Counted from the first letter of the stretch, positions 16,929 to 26,716 are shown. The stretch: 64,000 nt of DNA from Brevibacillus dissolubilis (GCF_006170445.1 NZ_VCNA01000010.1:62001-126000); one strand, 5' to 3'. Numbers and translations are program-made. The notes: generated from the letters alone by a model not told the origin.

Positions 16929-18593
16929 GTGAATAAGAAAGCAGTAGCATCATCCGTAATCGCAACTGTCGTCCTTGGTACTTCACTCGTTAGCGCAACT
17001 CCATCTTTCGCTGCAGAAGAAAAAGTAACTCTCAACAAAGAATTCAGCACTCCATCTTTCATTGGTGAAAAATGGGTAGCTCCAAAAGGTCTTGACAAGA
17101 AGCAAACCGTAATCGCGTTCCTCGAAGCGAAAAAAGGTGACTTCAAAATCAAGAACGCTTCTGAAAGCTTCAAAGTGAAAAGTGAAGTTTCTGACAAAGA
17201 AACCAAATCTACTCACTTCCGCCTCCAACAACAAGTGAACGGTGTACCTGTATTTGGTGCAGACCAAGCAGTTTCCGTTGACGCAGAAGGCAACGTAGAC
17301 TCCTACTTCGGTCAAGTAGTACCTGAAGAAGTTCTCGCTGACGTAGCAACTGAAGCGAAACTCTCCAAAAAAGAAGCTCTCAAAATCGCTACTAAAGCTG
17401 TCTCCAAAGAAGTAGGAAAACTCGGAAAACTCAACAAAGAAGAAGCTAACCTCTTCGTTTACACTGTAGATGGCAAAGCGACTCTCGCATACGTAACTGA
17501 AGTTTCTTTCCTCGATCCAGCTCCAGGTCGTTACCAAACAGTTGTAGATGCGGTTTCTGGTAAAGTTCTTTCCCAAGAAAACCTCATCCACGATGACAAA
17601 TACGACAAACAAGGCGCTAAATTGACTGTTGGTAAAGAAGCAGTTGAAGCAGCTGTTGAAGGCGCAGTAGCTCCTGAAGCAACTGGTACTGGCTATGGTA
17701 CCCTCGGCAACTACCAAACTTTTGAAGTAACACTCTCCGGTAGCTACTACTACCTCCGTGGTCTTTCCCGCGGTCAAGGTGTAGAAACTTATACTGCTAA
17801 AAACGGCACTTCCTCCATCTACTACATCACCAGCACTACTACTTCTTTCACTGACAAAGCAGCAGTAGACGCTCACGCTTATGCTGAAGATGTATACGAC
17901 TACTACAAAAACACTCATGGCCGTAACTCCTACGACAACGCAGGTGCAAAGCTGAACTCTATCGTTCACTACGGTTCTAACTACAACAACGCATTCTGGG
18001 ATGGCACTTACATGGTATACGGCGATGGCGACGGTACCACTTTCCGTACCTTCTCCGCTGCTCTTGACGTAATCGCTCACGAGCTGACTCACGCTGTAAC
18101 TGAGCGCACTGCTGGTCTCGTTTACCAAAACGAATCCGGTGCTCTTAACGAATCCATCTCCGACATCTTCGGTGCGATGGTTGACCGTGCTGACTGGCTG
18201 ATGGGTGAAGACATCTACACTCCTGCAACTGCTGGCGACGCTCTGCGTTCCCTCTCTAACCCAGCTGCTTACGGTGACCCAGATCACTACAGCAAACGCT
18301 ACACCGGTACTCAAGACAACGGTGGCGTACACACTAACTCCGGTATCAACAACAAAGCTGCTTACCTTCTCTCCGATGGTGGCACTCACTATGGTGTAAC
18401 TGTAACTGGTATCGGCCGTGCGGCTACTGAGAAAATCTACTACCGCGCACTTACCCTTTACATGACTTCTTCCACCAACTTCTCTGGCATGCGTAATGCT
18501 GCAATCAAAGCTGCAACCGACCTCTACGGTGCAACTTCTACTCAAGTTAACAGCGTGAAACAAGCTTACTCCGCTGTTGGTGTAAACCTCTAA
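16929..18593 (+). CDS. Thermolysin-type M4 neutral protease 1
   Basis: The 554-residue secreted zinc endopeptidase precursor has a signal peptide (to about residue 29, ending PSFAAEE), an FTP propeptide, a PepSY domain and the M4 catalytic domain (from about residue 250). Catalytic motifs are complete: HELTH with His384/Glu385/His388, the third zinc ligand Glu408 in GALNESISD, and the acid/base His in [15 protein letters not shown] near residue 470. GTG is the start, behind aggagggg. Codon usage is extremely biased and unlike neighbouring genes, suggesting very high expression. It has its own promoter and terminator, like the two paralogs that follow. Confidence 0.95.
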   Translation: MNKKAVASSVIATVVLGTSLVSATPSFAAEEKVTLNKEFSTPSFIGEKWVAPKGLDKKQTVIAFLEAKKGDFKIKNASESFKVKSEVSDKETKSTHFRLQQQVNGVPVFGADQAVSVDAEGNVDSYFGQVVPEEVLADVATEAKLSKKEALKIATKAVSKEVGKLGKLNKEEANLFVYTVDGKATLAYVTEVSFLDPAPGRYQTVVDAVSGKVLSQENLIHDDKYDKQGAKLTVGKEAVEAAVEGAVAPEATGTGYGTLGNYQTFEVTLSGSYYYLRGLSRGQGVETYTAKNGTSSIYYITSTTTSFTDKAAVDAHAYAEDVYDYYKNTHGRNSYDNAGAKLNSIVHYGSNYNNAFWDGTYMVYGDGDGTTFRTFSAALDVIAHELTHAVTERTAGLVYQNESGALNESISDIFGAMVDRADWLMGEDIYTPATAGDALRSLSNPAAYGDPDHYSKRYTGTQDNGGVHTNSGINNKAAYLLSDGGTHYGVTVTGIGRAATEKIYYRALTLYMTSSTNFSGMRNAAIKAATDLYGATSTQVNSVKQAYSAVGVNL

Positions 18594-18602
18594 TCTTTAC
18601 AA

Positions 18603-18630
18603 AAAAAGAGCGCCCTCGTGCGCTCTTTTT
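18603..18630 (+). terminator. Terminator of M4 protease 1
   Basis: Perfect 11-bp stem aaaaagagcgc/gcgctcttttt with loop cctcgt. Nearly the same stem ends each of the three M4 genes. Confidence 0.95.
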
Positions 18631-18736
18631 GCTTTTTCCAGCGGGGTGAAGGGGAAGGGAAAGTATATTATTTCATTAGAATACATTTACTGGATAAATT
18701 ATCCTTGAAAAAATATTATTTATTTTTATAAAAATG

Positions 18737-18764
18737 TTGACAATCCGTCAGAATATTTTAAAAT
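18737..18764 (+). promoter_or_regulatory. SigA-type promoter of M4 protease 2
   Basis: ttgaca (18737-18742) and taaaat (18759-18764) with 16-base spacing, 43 bases before the start. The sequence between is closely related to the promoter of protease 1. Confidence 0.7.
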
Positions 18765-18807
18765 AAGGTATAACAAATAAAACAATATTCATTCAGGAGG
18801 GGTAATT

Positions 18808-20484
18808 GTGAAAAAGAAATCCGTCGTTACAGCTGTCCTTGCAACTGCAGTCCTGGGTACTTCACTCGTTAGTGCAACTCCATCTTTCGCAGCAGAAGAA
18901 AAAGTAGCATTCAACCAAGAATATAAAACTCCATCCTTCATCGGTGAAAAATGGGTAGCTCCAAAAGGCCTCGACAAGAAACAAACCGTAATCGCATTCC
19001 TCGATGCGAAAAAAGGTGAGTTCAAAATCAAAAACGCAGCTGACAGCTTCAAAGTAAAAAGCGAAACAGCTGACAAAGCAACTAAATCTACTCACTTCCG
19101 TCTCCAACAACAAGTAAACGGCGTACCTGTATTTGGTGCAGATTCCGCTGTTTCCGTTGACGCAGAAGGCAATGTAAATTCCTTCTTCGGTCAAGTAGTA
19201 CCTGAAGAGATCCTCGCTGACGCAGCGACTGAAGCAAAAGTTTCTGGTAAAGAAGCTCTCAAAATCGCTTCCAAAGCTATCGCGAAAGAAGTAGGAAAAC
19301 TCGGAAAATTGGATAAAGAGAAAGCGGAACTCTTCGTATATGCGGTAGACGGTAAAGCTACCCTCGCATATGTAACAGAGGTATCCTTCCTCGATCCAGC
19401 TCCAGGTCGTTATATCACTGTGGTAGATGCGGTTTCCGGCAAAATCCTTGAGCAAGAAAACCTCATCCACGATGACAAATACGACAAACAAGGCGCGAAA
19501 GTAGCTACTGGCTACACCACTGTTGAGTCCATCAAGGATGAAGCGGCAGTAGCTGACGCAGTAGCGGCTAACGCAACTGGTTCTGGCTACGGTATTCTCG
19601 GCAACTACCAAACCTTCGAAGTAACTCTCTCTGGCAGCACTTACTACCTGCGTGGTACTTCCCGTGGTCTGGGGACTGAAACCCTCAACGCTAACAACGG
19701 TACAAGCCGCCTCTACTACGTAACCAGCACCAGCACTACTTTCTCTGACGCTGCTGCAGTTGACGCAGAAGCTTACGCTGAAAGAGTATATGACTACTAC
19801 AAAAACAACTTTGGCCGTAACTCCGTAGACAACGCAGGTCAACAACTCCTGTCCGTTGTTCACTACAGCCGCAAATATAACAACGCGTTCTGGAACGGTA
19901 CCTACATGGTATACGGCGATGGTGACGGTTCTGTATTCCGCCCACTCTCCGCTGGTCTTGACGTAATCGCTCACGAAATGACTCACGGTGTTACTGAGCA
20001 CTCCGCTAACCTCGTGTACCAAAACGAATCCGGTGCCCTCAACGAATCCATCTCCGACATCTTCGGTGCGATGGTTGACCGTGACGACTGGCTGATGGGT
20101 GAAGATGTTTACACTCCAGCAACTCCAGGTGACGCACTGCGTTCCATCTCCAACCCAGCTGCTTACGGTGACCCAGATCACTACAGCAAACGTTACACCG
20201 GTACTGAAGACAACGGTGGCGTACACACCAACTCCGGTATCAACAACAAAGCTGCTTACCTCCTCTCTGACGGTGGTACTCACTACGGCGTAACTGTAAC
20301 AGGTATCGGTCGTGAAGCAACTGAGAAAATCTACTACCGCGCACTCACTCTGTACCTGACTTCTTCTTCTAACTACGCTGCTATGCGTCAAGCTGCAATC
20401 CAAGCAGCAACTGACCTCTACGGTGCAACTTCCACTCAAGTTAACTCCGTAAAACAAGCTTACTCCGCTGTAGGTGTAAACTAA
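18808..20484 (+). CDS. Thermolysin-type M4 neutral protease 2
   Basis: The 558-residue paralog of the preceding gene has the same domain order: signal peptide, FTP and PepSY propeptide, M4 catalytic domain. The zinc site is HEMTH with His389/Glu390/His393 and Glu413; the [15 protein letters not shown] segment is intact. The junction between propeptide and mature enzyme differs from gene 1, with an insert near residues 230-255, which may alter processing. It starts with GTG after aggagggg. Codon bias is as extreme as in gene 1, and both strands are open for more than 500 codons as a result. It is expected to be secreted, abundant and active on bulk protein. Confidence 0.95.
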   Translation: MKKKSVVTAVLATAVLGTSLVSATPSFAAEEKVAFNQEYKTPSFIGEKWVAPKGLDKKQTVIAFLDAKKGEFKIKNAADSFKVKSETADKATKSTHFRLQQQVNGVPVFGADSAVSVDAEGNVNSFFGQVVPEEILADAATEAKVSGKEALKIASKAIAKEVGKLGKLDKEKAELFVYAVDGKATLAYVTEVSFLDPAPGRYITVVDAVSGKILEQENLIHDDKYDKQGAKVATGYTTVESIKDEAAVADAVAANATGSGYGILGNYQTFEVTLSGSTYYLRGTSRGLGTETLNANNGTSRLYYVTSTSTTFSDAAAVDAEAYAERVYDYYKNNFGRNSVDNAGQQLLSVVHYSRKYNNAFWNGTYMVYGDGDGSVFRPLSAGLDVIAHEMTHGVTEHSANLVYQNESGALNESISDIFGAMVDRDDWLMGEDVYTPATPGDALRSISNPAAYGDPDHYSKRYTGTEDNGGVHTNSGINNKAAYLLSDGGTHYGVTVTGIGREATEKIYYRALTLYLTSSSNYAAMRQAAIQAATDLYGATSTQVNSVKQAYSAVGVN

Positions 20485-20495
20485 TAACAGCTTCC

Positions 20496-20525
20496 AAAAA
20501 AGAGCGCTCCCGGGCGCTCTTTTTT
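20496..20525 (+). terminator. Terminator of M4 protease 2
   Basis: Perfect 12-bp stem aaaaaagagcgc/gcgctctttttt with a six-base loop, homologous to the terminator of protease 1. Confidence 0.95.
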
Positions 20526-20595
20526 ATTTGAGTCGGGCGGGATTCGAAAGAAATGTTGTATTTGTATAAAAGAGTAATAAAATACCAAAAAGTAA

Positions 20596-20625
20596 TTGAC
20601 GTCTCTACTTCCTATTTTTTACAAT
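20596..20625 (+). promoter_or_regulatory. Probable promoter of M4 protease 3
   Basis: ttgacg (20596-20601) and tacaat (20620-20625), spaced 18 bases. It is weaker than the promoters of the two upstream paralogs, with which the flanking sequence is less similar. Confidence 0.5.
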
Positions 20626-20671
20626 AAGCATAAACACTCAGTAAAACAAATTTGATTCGGGAGGGGTATCT

Positions 20672-22336
20672 GTGAAAAAGAGTAAGGCAGCTTCGACTGT
20701 CATTGCCACCGTTGTTCTCGGAACTTCACTTTTCAGCGCGACTCCATCTTTTGCGGCAGAAGAGGGGAATGCATTTACGAAAGAGTACGGCACACCATCT
20801 TTTATCGGTGAAAAATGGGTCGCACCCAAAGGTCTAGATAAACGCGAAACCGTTATCGCTTTCCTCGAATCAAAAAAAGTGGACTTCAAAATCAAAAATG
20901 TGCCTGACAGCTTTCAGGTCAAAAGCGAAATCTCTGACAAAGAGACCAAATCAACTCACTTCCGCCTCCAGCAACAGGTGAACGGTGTACCTGTATATGG
21001 CGCAGACCAAGCCGTTGCCATTGACGCAGAAGGCAATGTGAAATCTTACTTCGGCCAAGTGGTACCAGACGATGTTCTTGCAGGTGCCGCCACAGAAGCG
21101 AAGCTCTCGGGCAAAGAGGCACTCAAGATCGCGACCGATTCGATCGAGGGGGATATCGGAAAACTCGGGAAATTGAATACAGAAGAGGCAAACCTCTATG
21201 TGTACATGGCCGAAGGGAAAGCTACCCTCGCTTATGTAACAGAGGTATCGTTTCTCGATCCAGCCCCAGGCCGTTATATTACCGTAGTCGATGCGGTTTC
21301 TGGAGTAATCCTTGCTCAACAGAACATCATTGACGTTGACCATGACGACAAGCAAAGCGCAGATGCAACGGCTGGAAAAGAAACCGCTGAGGAATGGGAA
21401 GCAGCGTTTCAAGAAGCAGCAACTGCTGTAACACCAGATGAAGTCGGTTCAGGTTGCGGCCGGACCTTCGAAGTCACTTACTCTAACGGCAGCTACTACC
21501 TTCGTGGAACTTCCCGTGGTCTGGGAATCGAGACATATACCGCGAGAAACGGTACAAGCAGTCTTTATTACATCACCAGCCCGACCACCACGTTCACTGA
21601 TTGTACAGCGGTTAACGCTCATGCCAACGCTGAGCAGGTATATGATTATTTCAAAAATACACATAACCGCAACAGCCTTGACAACGCAGGTAAAAAGCTG
21701 CTTTCTGTCGTCCATTACGGTTCCAACTACAACAATGCATTCTGGGATGGAACCTACATGGTGTACGGGGATGGCGATGGTGTAACCTTCCGTCCCTTCT
21801 CTTATGCGATTGACGTAACCGCCCATGAATTTACCCATGGTGTAACGGAAAAAACAGCAGGTCTGATCTATCAAAACGAGTCCGGTGCGCTTAACGAATC
21901 GATCAGCGACATCTTCGCCGTGATGGTTGACCGTGGTGACTGGCTGATCGGTGAAGATATCTACACGCCTGCCACTGCCGGTGACGCACTGCGTTCTCTC
22001 TCTAACCCGGCTGCTTACGGTGACCCGGATCACTACAGCAAACGCTACACCGGTACGGCTGACAACGGTGGCGTACACACCAACTCCGGGATCAATAACA
22101 AAGCGGCCTACCTCCTCTCTGACGGTGGCACCCACTATGGTGTAACGGTCACAGGGATCGGCCGTGCGGCTACGGAGAAAATCTACTACCGTGCTCTCAC
22201 CCTTTATATGACTGCCTCCACGAACTTTGCAGGGATGCGCCAAGCTGCCATCCAAGCAGCAAGCGACCTCTACGGTGCGACCTCTACTCAAGTCAACAGC
22301 GTAAAACAAGCTTACTCGGCTGTAGGTGTTAACTAA
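20672..22336 (+). CDS. Thermolysin-type M4 neutral protease 3
   Basis: The 554-residue third paralog has signal peptide, FTP/PepSY propeptide and M4 domain. The zinc site is HEFTH with His385/Glu386/His389, then the Glu of [24 protein letters not shown] is intact. Two cysteines, in GSGCGRTF and [10 protein letters not shown], are absent from proteases 1 and 2 and could form a disulfide near the N-terminus of the mature enzyme. Codon use is closer to the window average than in the other two, suggesting lower expression or earlier divergence. It starts with GTG after ggagggg and ends with the shared terminator type. Confidence 0.95.
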   Translation: MKKSKAASTVIATVVLGTSLFSATPSFAAEEGNAFTKEYGTPSFIGEKWVAPKGLDKRETVIAFLESKKVDFKIKNVPDSFQVKSEISDKETKSTHFRLQQQVNGVPVYGADQAVAIDAEGNVKSYFGQVVPDDVLAGAATEAKLSGKEALKIATDSIEGDIGKLGKLNTEEANLYVYMAEGKATLAYVTEVSFLDPAPGRYITVVDAVSGVILAQQNIIDVDHDDKQSADATAGKETAEEWEAAFQEAATAVTPDEVGSGCGRTFEVTYSNGSYYLRGTSRGLGIETYTARNGTSSLYYITSPTTTFTDCTAVNAHANAEQVYDYFKNTHNRNSLDNAGKKLLSVVHYGSNYNNAFWDGTYMVYGDGDGVTFRPFSYAIDVTAHEFTHGVTEKTAGLIYQNESGALNESISDIFAVMVDRGDWLIGEDIYTPATAGDALRSLSNPAAYGDPDHYSKRYTGTADNGGVHTNSGINNKAAYLLSDGGTHYGVTVTGIGRAATEKIYYRALTLYMTASTNFAGMRQAAIQAASDLYGATSTQVNSVKQAYSAVGVN

Positions 22337-22348
22337 TAGAAGAAACAA

Positions 22349-22375
22349 AAAGAGCGCTCCGCCTGAGCGCTCTTT
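22349..22375 (+). terminator. Terminator of M4 protease 3
   Basis: Stem aaagagcgctc/gagcgctcttt with a short loop, the third copy of the terminator type shared by the tandem proteases. Confidence 0.85.
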
Positions 22376-22400
22376 CGTATTTGGTTTCATGTTATCACGA

Positions 22401-22808
22401 TTATGGTTTGGGATTGCGTTTTTGCAGGATATAAAAAAGGTTGGATTCGGTCAGGTTCAACAGTTCCTCCCGTTCTGTCGGTGACAGCTCGAACAGCTTG
22501 TCGCGCAGCAGCAGGATCGGATCTTCCTGTAGAAAAGCCTGCAGGTCACGGTGTCGCAATGTGTCAGGCTCACTATTGGGGTTGTCTGGATTTGTCATGA
22601 ACATCACATCGGTCCGGCCGAGAATATAGTCGATACTTGTTCCGTACAGATCAGCGAGGCGCTGGAGCAGATCATAGTCGGTCTGGTTGGTGTTGCGTTC
22701 ATATTTGGTATAGGTGGAGCGCTCGATGCCAAGCAGATCTGCCACCTGTTGCTGGGTCCATTTCCGTAGCTGTCGGAGCTCTTTGAGTCTTGCGCCAACC
22801 GTATCCAT
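22401..22808 (-). CDS. Xre-family repressor
   Basis: The 135-residue regulator has an N-terminal helix-turn-helix (about residues 5-60, WTQQQVADLLGIERSTYTKY). A C-terminal helical tail (about 85-130, SPTEREELLNLTESNL) probably serves dimerisation. It resembles immunity/SinR-like repressors. It is transcribed away from another Xre-type gene at 22963; the 154 bases between them contain inverted repeats with ggtga/tcacc and tgtgac/gtcaca arms that are likely operators. The target set is unknown; the adjacent peptidase operon is the obvious candidate. Confidence 0.8.
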   Translation of the reverse strand: MDTVGARLKELRQLRKWTQQQVADLLGIERSTYTKYERNTNQTDYDLLQRLADLYGTSIDYILGRTDVMFMTNPDNPNSEPDTLRHRDLQAFLQEDPILLLRDKLFELSPTEREELLNLTESNLFYILQKRNPKP

Positions 22809-22836
22809 CGTGCCTTCACCTCACAAATCCATTATA

Positions 22837-22853
22837 GGTGACAAAAATTCACC
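22837..22853. promoter_or_regulatory. Inverted repeat, likely Xre operator 1
   Basis: ggtga-N7-tcacc lies 29 bases upstream of the minus-strand repressor start, where it could overlap its promoter. It is related to the site at 22927-22943. Confidence 0.5.
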
Positions 22854-22926
22854 ATAAAAGATATGTGCCTAAACGTCACATGGTGTATTGAATGTGAGCA
22901 TTAACATTTGTATACTAGCCATAGTA

Positions 22927-22943
22927 TGTGACGATTTGTCACA
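22927..22943. promoter_or_regulatory. Inverted repeat, likely Xre operator 2
   Basis: tgtgac-N5-gtcaca is a perfect six-bp inverted repeat 20 bases upstream of the plus-strand Xre gene. A half-site cgtcaca occurs between this and operator 1. Confidence 0.55.
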
Positions 22944-22962
22944 ATCAAAGGTGGAAGACGCG

Positions 22963-23193
22963 ATGAAAAACAACCATCAATGGCTGATCGAATTACGCAC
23001 GAAAAAAAATATGACCCATGACAGTGTGGCCCAATTGACTGATATCACCCGTTCTTACTATACCAAAATCGAAAACGGGGTGGTTCCCAGCGTCCGTGTG
23101 GCGAAAAGGATTGCGCAAGTCCTTGGGTTTGACTGGTCAAGATTTTATGAAGAGGAGTATGATAAGGAGGGGGAATCTGTACTAGACAAATAA
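22963..23193 (+). CDS. Small Xre-family regulator
   Basis: The 76-residue protein is essentially a single helix-turn-helix domain (KKNMTHDSVAQLTDITRSYY), like phage Cro or Cro/CI-type transcriptional regulators. ATG at 22963 was chosen because an aaggtgg site precedes it and upstream sequence contains the operator. It ends 15 bases before the M3 peptidase gene, so the two should be co-transcribed. With the divergent repressor it forms a two-regulator switch. Confidence 0.8.
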   Translation: MKNNHQWLIELRTKKNMTHDSVAQLTDITRSYYTKIENGVVPSVRVAKRIAQVLGFDWSRFYEEEYDKEGESVLDK

Positions 23194-23208
23194 TGGAGGT
23201 ATGAACAG

Positions 23209-25008
23209 ATGACGAATCAATATCCATTAAGCTGGGATATGAGCCCTTTTTTCGGAGGGGAAAGCAACTCGGATAAGCAGAAGGCGTTTCTACATAATGT
23301 AGAAGGGAATATCAAGATCCTACATAACATGCTTCAAGAGATGAACACCGAAGAGAACAGACAGCAGGCTGCAAGCTGGGTGGAGCTGCTGACTGGCTAT
23401 CAGGATACAGCGTCCCAGATCAAGGAGCTGTCATCTTTTGGCTCATGCATGTCGGCTCAGGATCTGGGTGACCAGAATGCGAAGCTGTTGGTAGGAAGCG
23501 TGCGCAAGGTGTCTGCTGATTTTGCCTCCCTGCGCAGCCGTCTGGAAGAAGTGGCGCAGAACGTACCACAGGATCAGTGGGAGAAGCTTCTCGCAAGCCC
23601 AAGCTTGAAGCCTCTGGCATTTAACCTCAACGAAATCCGTGAAAAAGCAGCTGACAAAATGGCAGCCGAGCTGGAGATTCTGGCGAACGATCTGTCAGTC
23701 AGCGGCTATCATGCGTATCCTGACCTGTACAATACCATCGTCGGGAAGATGAGCATTCCGTACACACAAGACGGGGAAGAAAAGCAGCTCTCCGTCTCCC
23801 AAGCGGCCAACATGCTGCTCTCCACTGACCCACAGGTGCGCACGGCGATGAGCGAGAAATGGGAAGAGGCTTGGGCTCACAATGCCGATCTGTTTGCGCA
23901 TGCACTCAATCATCTGGGTGGATTCCGTCTGGCCCTGTACCGTCACCGCGGCTGGGAGTCTGTGCTGCGTGAACCGGTATCGGGCAGCCGTATGACCCAA
24001 GAGACGCTCGATGCGATGTGGGAAGCGATCAATCAGGGCAAAGACCGGATGGTAGAATACCTCAACCGCAAAGCGAAGCTGTTGGGCAAAGAAAAGCTCG
24101 GCTGGCATGATGTGAGTGTACCGCTTGGCAGCAGCGAGACCAAGATTCCATATGATCAGGCGGCTCATTTCATCATAGATCAGTTCCGTCAGTTCAGTCC
24201 GAAGATGGCTGATTTTGCCCAGCGTGCTTTTGCCGAAGGATGGATTGAAGCTGAAGACCGTCCTGGCAAGCGTCCGGGTGGATTCTGCGCCAACTTCCCG
24301 GTGAGCAAGCAATCCCGTATCTTCCTCACTTACGGCGGTACCCAATCCAATGTGGCGACCATCGCACACGAGCTGGGGCATGCCTACCACAACTTCGTGA
24401 CCAGTGATCTGCCGGCATTGACGACCGCTTTTGCGATGAACGTGGCGGAGACGGCTTCGACGTTTGCCGAGATCATCGTGGCGGATGCGGCCTTGAAGCT
24501 CGCGAAGGATGACGATGAGCGTATTCTGCTCTTGGAGGATAAGCTGGAGCGCAGTGTAGCGTTCTTCATGAATATCCATGCACGCTTCATTTTCGAGCAG
24601 GATTTCTATGAGCATCGTAAAAATGGTCTGGTGAGTGTGGGCACGCTCAATGAACTGATGGTCTCCGCGCAAAAAGAAGCATTCCGTGAGGCGCTGGCTG
24701 ATTATCATCCGCATTTCTGGGCGGCTAAAGCGCATTTCTACAACACAGGTGTTCCTTTCTACAACTATCCGTATACCTTCGGCTATCTGTTCAGCCTCAG
24801 TGTCTACGCGCGTGCGCTTGAAGAAGGAACCGGATTTGAAGATAAATATGTGGAGCTGCTGCGTGATACAGGCCGCATGACTGTAGAAGAGCTGGCCCAG
24901 AAGCACCTGGGTGCCGATGTGACCAAGACAGACTTCTGGTCTGGTGGTGTGCGTCTGGTATTGGAAGATGTGGAGCAGTTCCTCGCTTTGACCAACGACC
25001 GGGTATAG
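23209..25008 (+). CDS. M3-family oligoendopeptidase (PepF-like)
   Basis: The 599-residue cytoplasmic zinc peptidase belongs to family M3B (oligoendopeptidase F type). The active site is HELGHAYH with His387/Glu388/His391, and the third ligand Glu is in the ETASTFAE segment near residue 415. The length is that of the family and no signal peptide is seen. It would finish digestion of imported oligopeptides, fitting the neighbouring secreted proteases, or could cut a regulatory peptide. It shares a transcript with the small Xre gene just upstream. A terminator follows 20 bases after the stop. Confidence 0.92.
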   Translation: MTNQYPLSWDMSPFFGGESNSDKQKAFLHNVEGNIKILHNMLQEMNTEENRQQAASWVELLTGYQDTASQIKELSSFGSCMSAQDLGDQNAKLLVGSVRKVSADFASLRSRLEEVAQNVPQDQWEKLLASPSLKPLAFNLNEIREKAADKMAAELEILANDLSVSGYHAYPDLYNTIVGKMSIPYTQDGEEKQLSVSQAANMLLSTDPQVRTAMSEKWEEAWAHNADLFAHALNHLGGFRLALYRHRGWESVLREPVSGSRMTQETLDAMWEAINQGKDRMVEYLNRKAKLLGKEKLGWHDVSVPLGSSETKIPYDQAAHFIIDQFRQFSPKMADFAQRAFAEGWIEAEDRPGKRPGGFCANFPVSKQSRIFLTYGGTQSNVATIAHELGHAYHNFVTSDLPALTTAFAMNVAETASTFAEIIVADAALKLAKDDDERILLLEDKLERSVAFFMNIHARFIFEQDFYEHRKNGLVSVGTLNELMVSAQKEAFREALADYHPHFWAAKAHFYNTGVPFYNYPYTFGYLFSLSVYARALEEGTGFEDKYVELLRDTGRMTVEELAQKHLGADVTKTDFWSGGVRLVLEDVEQFLALTNDRV

Positions 25009-25026
25009 TCAAAAAGTTTGATCCAG

Positions 25027-25062
25027 AGCCTTTCCCAAGCAGTGTGGGGAGGGCTTTTTTTT
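25027..25062 (+). terminator. Intrinsic terminator of the M3 peptidase gene
   Basis: Ten-bp stem agcctttccc/ggggagggct (with G-T pairs) and a T-run. Confidence 0.85.
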
Positions 25063-25335
25063 GATCCGATGTTGTCGAATGAAAAATTATTTTCGTATTA
25101 TGTGAACTTTTATGCAGGAATTTGTCTGATAAGGTGGAATTGAATATAGGCAGAATGGATTACTTGAAGAGAGGTGAACCGCCTTCGGATCACGCCGAAT
25201 TGGTTGATAACTCTATGAACAAGGACTCAATGGCGAAAGAGGTCGTTGGGTAGATTCGTACATATTTGTAACGGGCCACTATACATTAGATATAATAAAA
25301 AGACATGATAAAAATAGAAAAATACGATCATACCT

Positions 25336-25383
25336 AAAAAAGACGGGAATGCCCATACAATGATAAGGGATCTCGTCTTTTTT
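25336..25383. terminator. Terminator just upstream of a gene
   Basis: An 11-13-bp interrupted stem (aaaaaagacgggaatgccc side with gggatctcgtctttttt side) is symmetrical, with A- and T-runs. Its place 34 bases before the next start allows attenuation of that gene. Confidence 0.75.
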
Positions 25384-25417
25384 CTATAGTAAGCAGGACG
25401 AAAAGGGGGAGCAGCTT

Positions 25418-26182
25418 TTGTTTGACGATCTTGGTTTTTTCCCGCATTCATCTTATTATGATGCATTTCAGATTGATCCGAATGTAGCGTTCACCGAGCA
25501 GGTGGGAGCATTGCGTGCGGATATGTTTCAGGTCATACACGAAAAAGACCAATACCTCGTTCATGTGGGCTGGTATCCCGAGCATGATCCTGAGGGGAAT
25601 TTTGTGGTGTCGCTGATTCGTCAGGAAGACAGTGAGACGATCCTGCATAGTGGCAGAATGGTTCCTGGTTATGAGGAAGAGGTGCTGTATTTTCGGGCGA
25701 CACGAGACTTCGCAGAACTGCGGGGGTTCATGCAGGAGGGAATCGACCTGATCAATCTGCTGACCACGGACTACATCGAGTGGAAAAAGAAGTTCCGCGA
25801 TGGCGAAGAGGAGGAGGGGGAAGAGAAGGAAGGGAAAAGCGAAAAGGGCAGTGTCTCTCTTCCTTATCTCTGGTGCCTGGTCGGCAACGTAGTGGAGGGC
25901 ACCAACGTATTTTCACTCGACACCAAGGTTTATTGTTTTCCTGTGCTGTGGGGGGACGGCTATAAGGATATCAAGGTAATCGGCCGCCCGCGCGGTTCAA
26001 AGAAGCTGGTCATGACGATCGTGGCATCCAAGCATATCACCAACTGGAGGGTGGAGAAGGTATATACCTCCTATATCATCAAAAAAATGCTGGAAAACAG
26101 AGGCTGGAATTATACACTCGATTCTTTGAAAAAACTCAAAGCGCTTTTCGATGCAGTCAAGTCTGGTCCAAGTGAATCCTAA
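25418..26182 (+). CDS. Unknown two-part cytoplasmic protein
   Basis: I do not recognise this 254-residue protein. The N-terminal part (about 1-125) is acidic with beta-type segments (QYLVHVGWYPEHDPEGNFVV). A very acidic linker (about 126-150, EEEEGEEKEGKSEKG) leads to a basic C-terminal part (about 150-254) with SKHITNWRVEKVYTSYIIKK. No signal peptide or membrane segment is seen. TTG is the start, seven bases after aaggggga. A terminator-like hairpin directly upstream hints at leader control. It ends 19 bases from the convergent speD gene. Confidence 0.65.
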   Translation: MFDDLGFFPHSSYYDAFQIDPNVAFTEQVGALRADMFQVIHEKDQYLVHVGWYPEHDPEGNFVVSLIRQEDSETILHSGRMVPGYEEEVLYFRATRDFAELRGFMQEGIDLINLLTTDYIEWKKKFRDGEEEEGEEKEGKSEKGSVSLPYLWCLVGNVVEGTNVFSLDTKVYCFPVLWGDGYKDIKVIGRPRGSKKLVMTIVASKHITNWRVEKVYTSYIIKKMLENRGWNYTLDSLKKLKALFDAVKSGPSES

Positions 26183-26201
26183 AGGATAACCGACGCACCC
26201 G

Positions 26202-26600
26202 CTACGGACGCGTCGATTCCACGAGCAGGTCACCAGACGGAGTCTCTACTTTCAGCGGCCTCACCCCGCGTACCACCTCAATAACCTCCTGTGAGCGGGA
26301 CTCAAATCGTTTCACAAGATATTCCATCCCGATGTGCGGGTCCATATCCCCGCAGGTGTAGACATCGACACTGGCGTAGCCGTCTTCGGGAAAAGTGTGG
26401 ATGCTCAGGTGGGATTCGGCGATGACCACAATACCGCTTACCCCGTCCGGTTCGAATTGGTGAAAGATCACTTCGCGAATGTCGGCTTGGGATTCGTTGG
26501 CCGCATCTACCATGATTTGCTCGACCACTTGCTTTTTCTTCAGCAGCTCTTGGTTGCATTCCCACATGTCCAGTATGATATGGCGTCCTGTTGTGTCCAT
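26202..26600 (-). CDS. speD: S-adenosylmethionine decarboxylase proenzyme
   Basis: The 132-residue proenzyme decarboxylates S-adenosylmethionine to supply aminopropyl groups for spermidine synthesis. The self-cleavage site that creates the pyruvoyl group is visible as the Glu-Ser bond in AESHLSIHTFPE. The catalytic Cys lies in DVYTCGDMDP. Length fits the short bacterial class (B. subtilis SpeD type). The start follows a strong aaaggagga site. It stands alone here; no spermidine synthase gene is in the window. Confidence 0.93.
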   Translation of the reverse strand: MDTTGRHIILDMWECNQELLKKKQVVEQIMVDAANESQADIREVIFHQFEPDGVSGIVVIAESHLSIHTFPEDGYASVDVYTCGDMDPHIGMEYLVKRFESRSQEVIEVVRGVRPLKVETPSGDLLVESTRP

Positions 26601-26678
26601 TTCATCCTCCTTTACTCACCGTGTCCCAATGTGTACCTTTAGTGTGGAGGTTGGCATTGGCCCTTATACAAAAAAATG

Positions 26679-26716
26679 AATCCGCCGGCTTTTGTCGATT
26701 GGGCGGATTTTTTCTG
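26679..26716 (+). terminator. Intrinsic terminator
   Basis: Eight-bp stem aatccgcc/ggcggatt, 15-base loop and T-run. No plus-strand gene ends nearby except the unknown gene convergent with speD, so its transcript may be a short RNA or readthrough. Confidence 0.6.

Larger units (their letters stand above)
25009..25417. other. 409-bp leader/intergenic region
   Basis: It contains two terminators (25027-25062 and 25336-25383). The second lies only 34 bases before the start of the next gene, so the stretch 25063-25335 may be a transcribed leader. Only tiny frames such as a 12-codon ORF at about 25215 are present. Confidence 0.55.

Noticed and set aside
16983-18563. 526-codon open frame on the minus strand opposite M4 protease 1 (and a 531-codon one at 18862-20457)
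   Set aside because: They are exact shadows of highly codon-biased genes; the products are low-complexity (Val/Ser/Phe-rich) with no ribosome binding site or domain.
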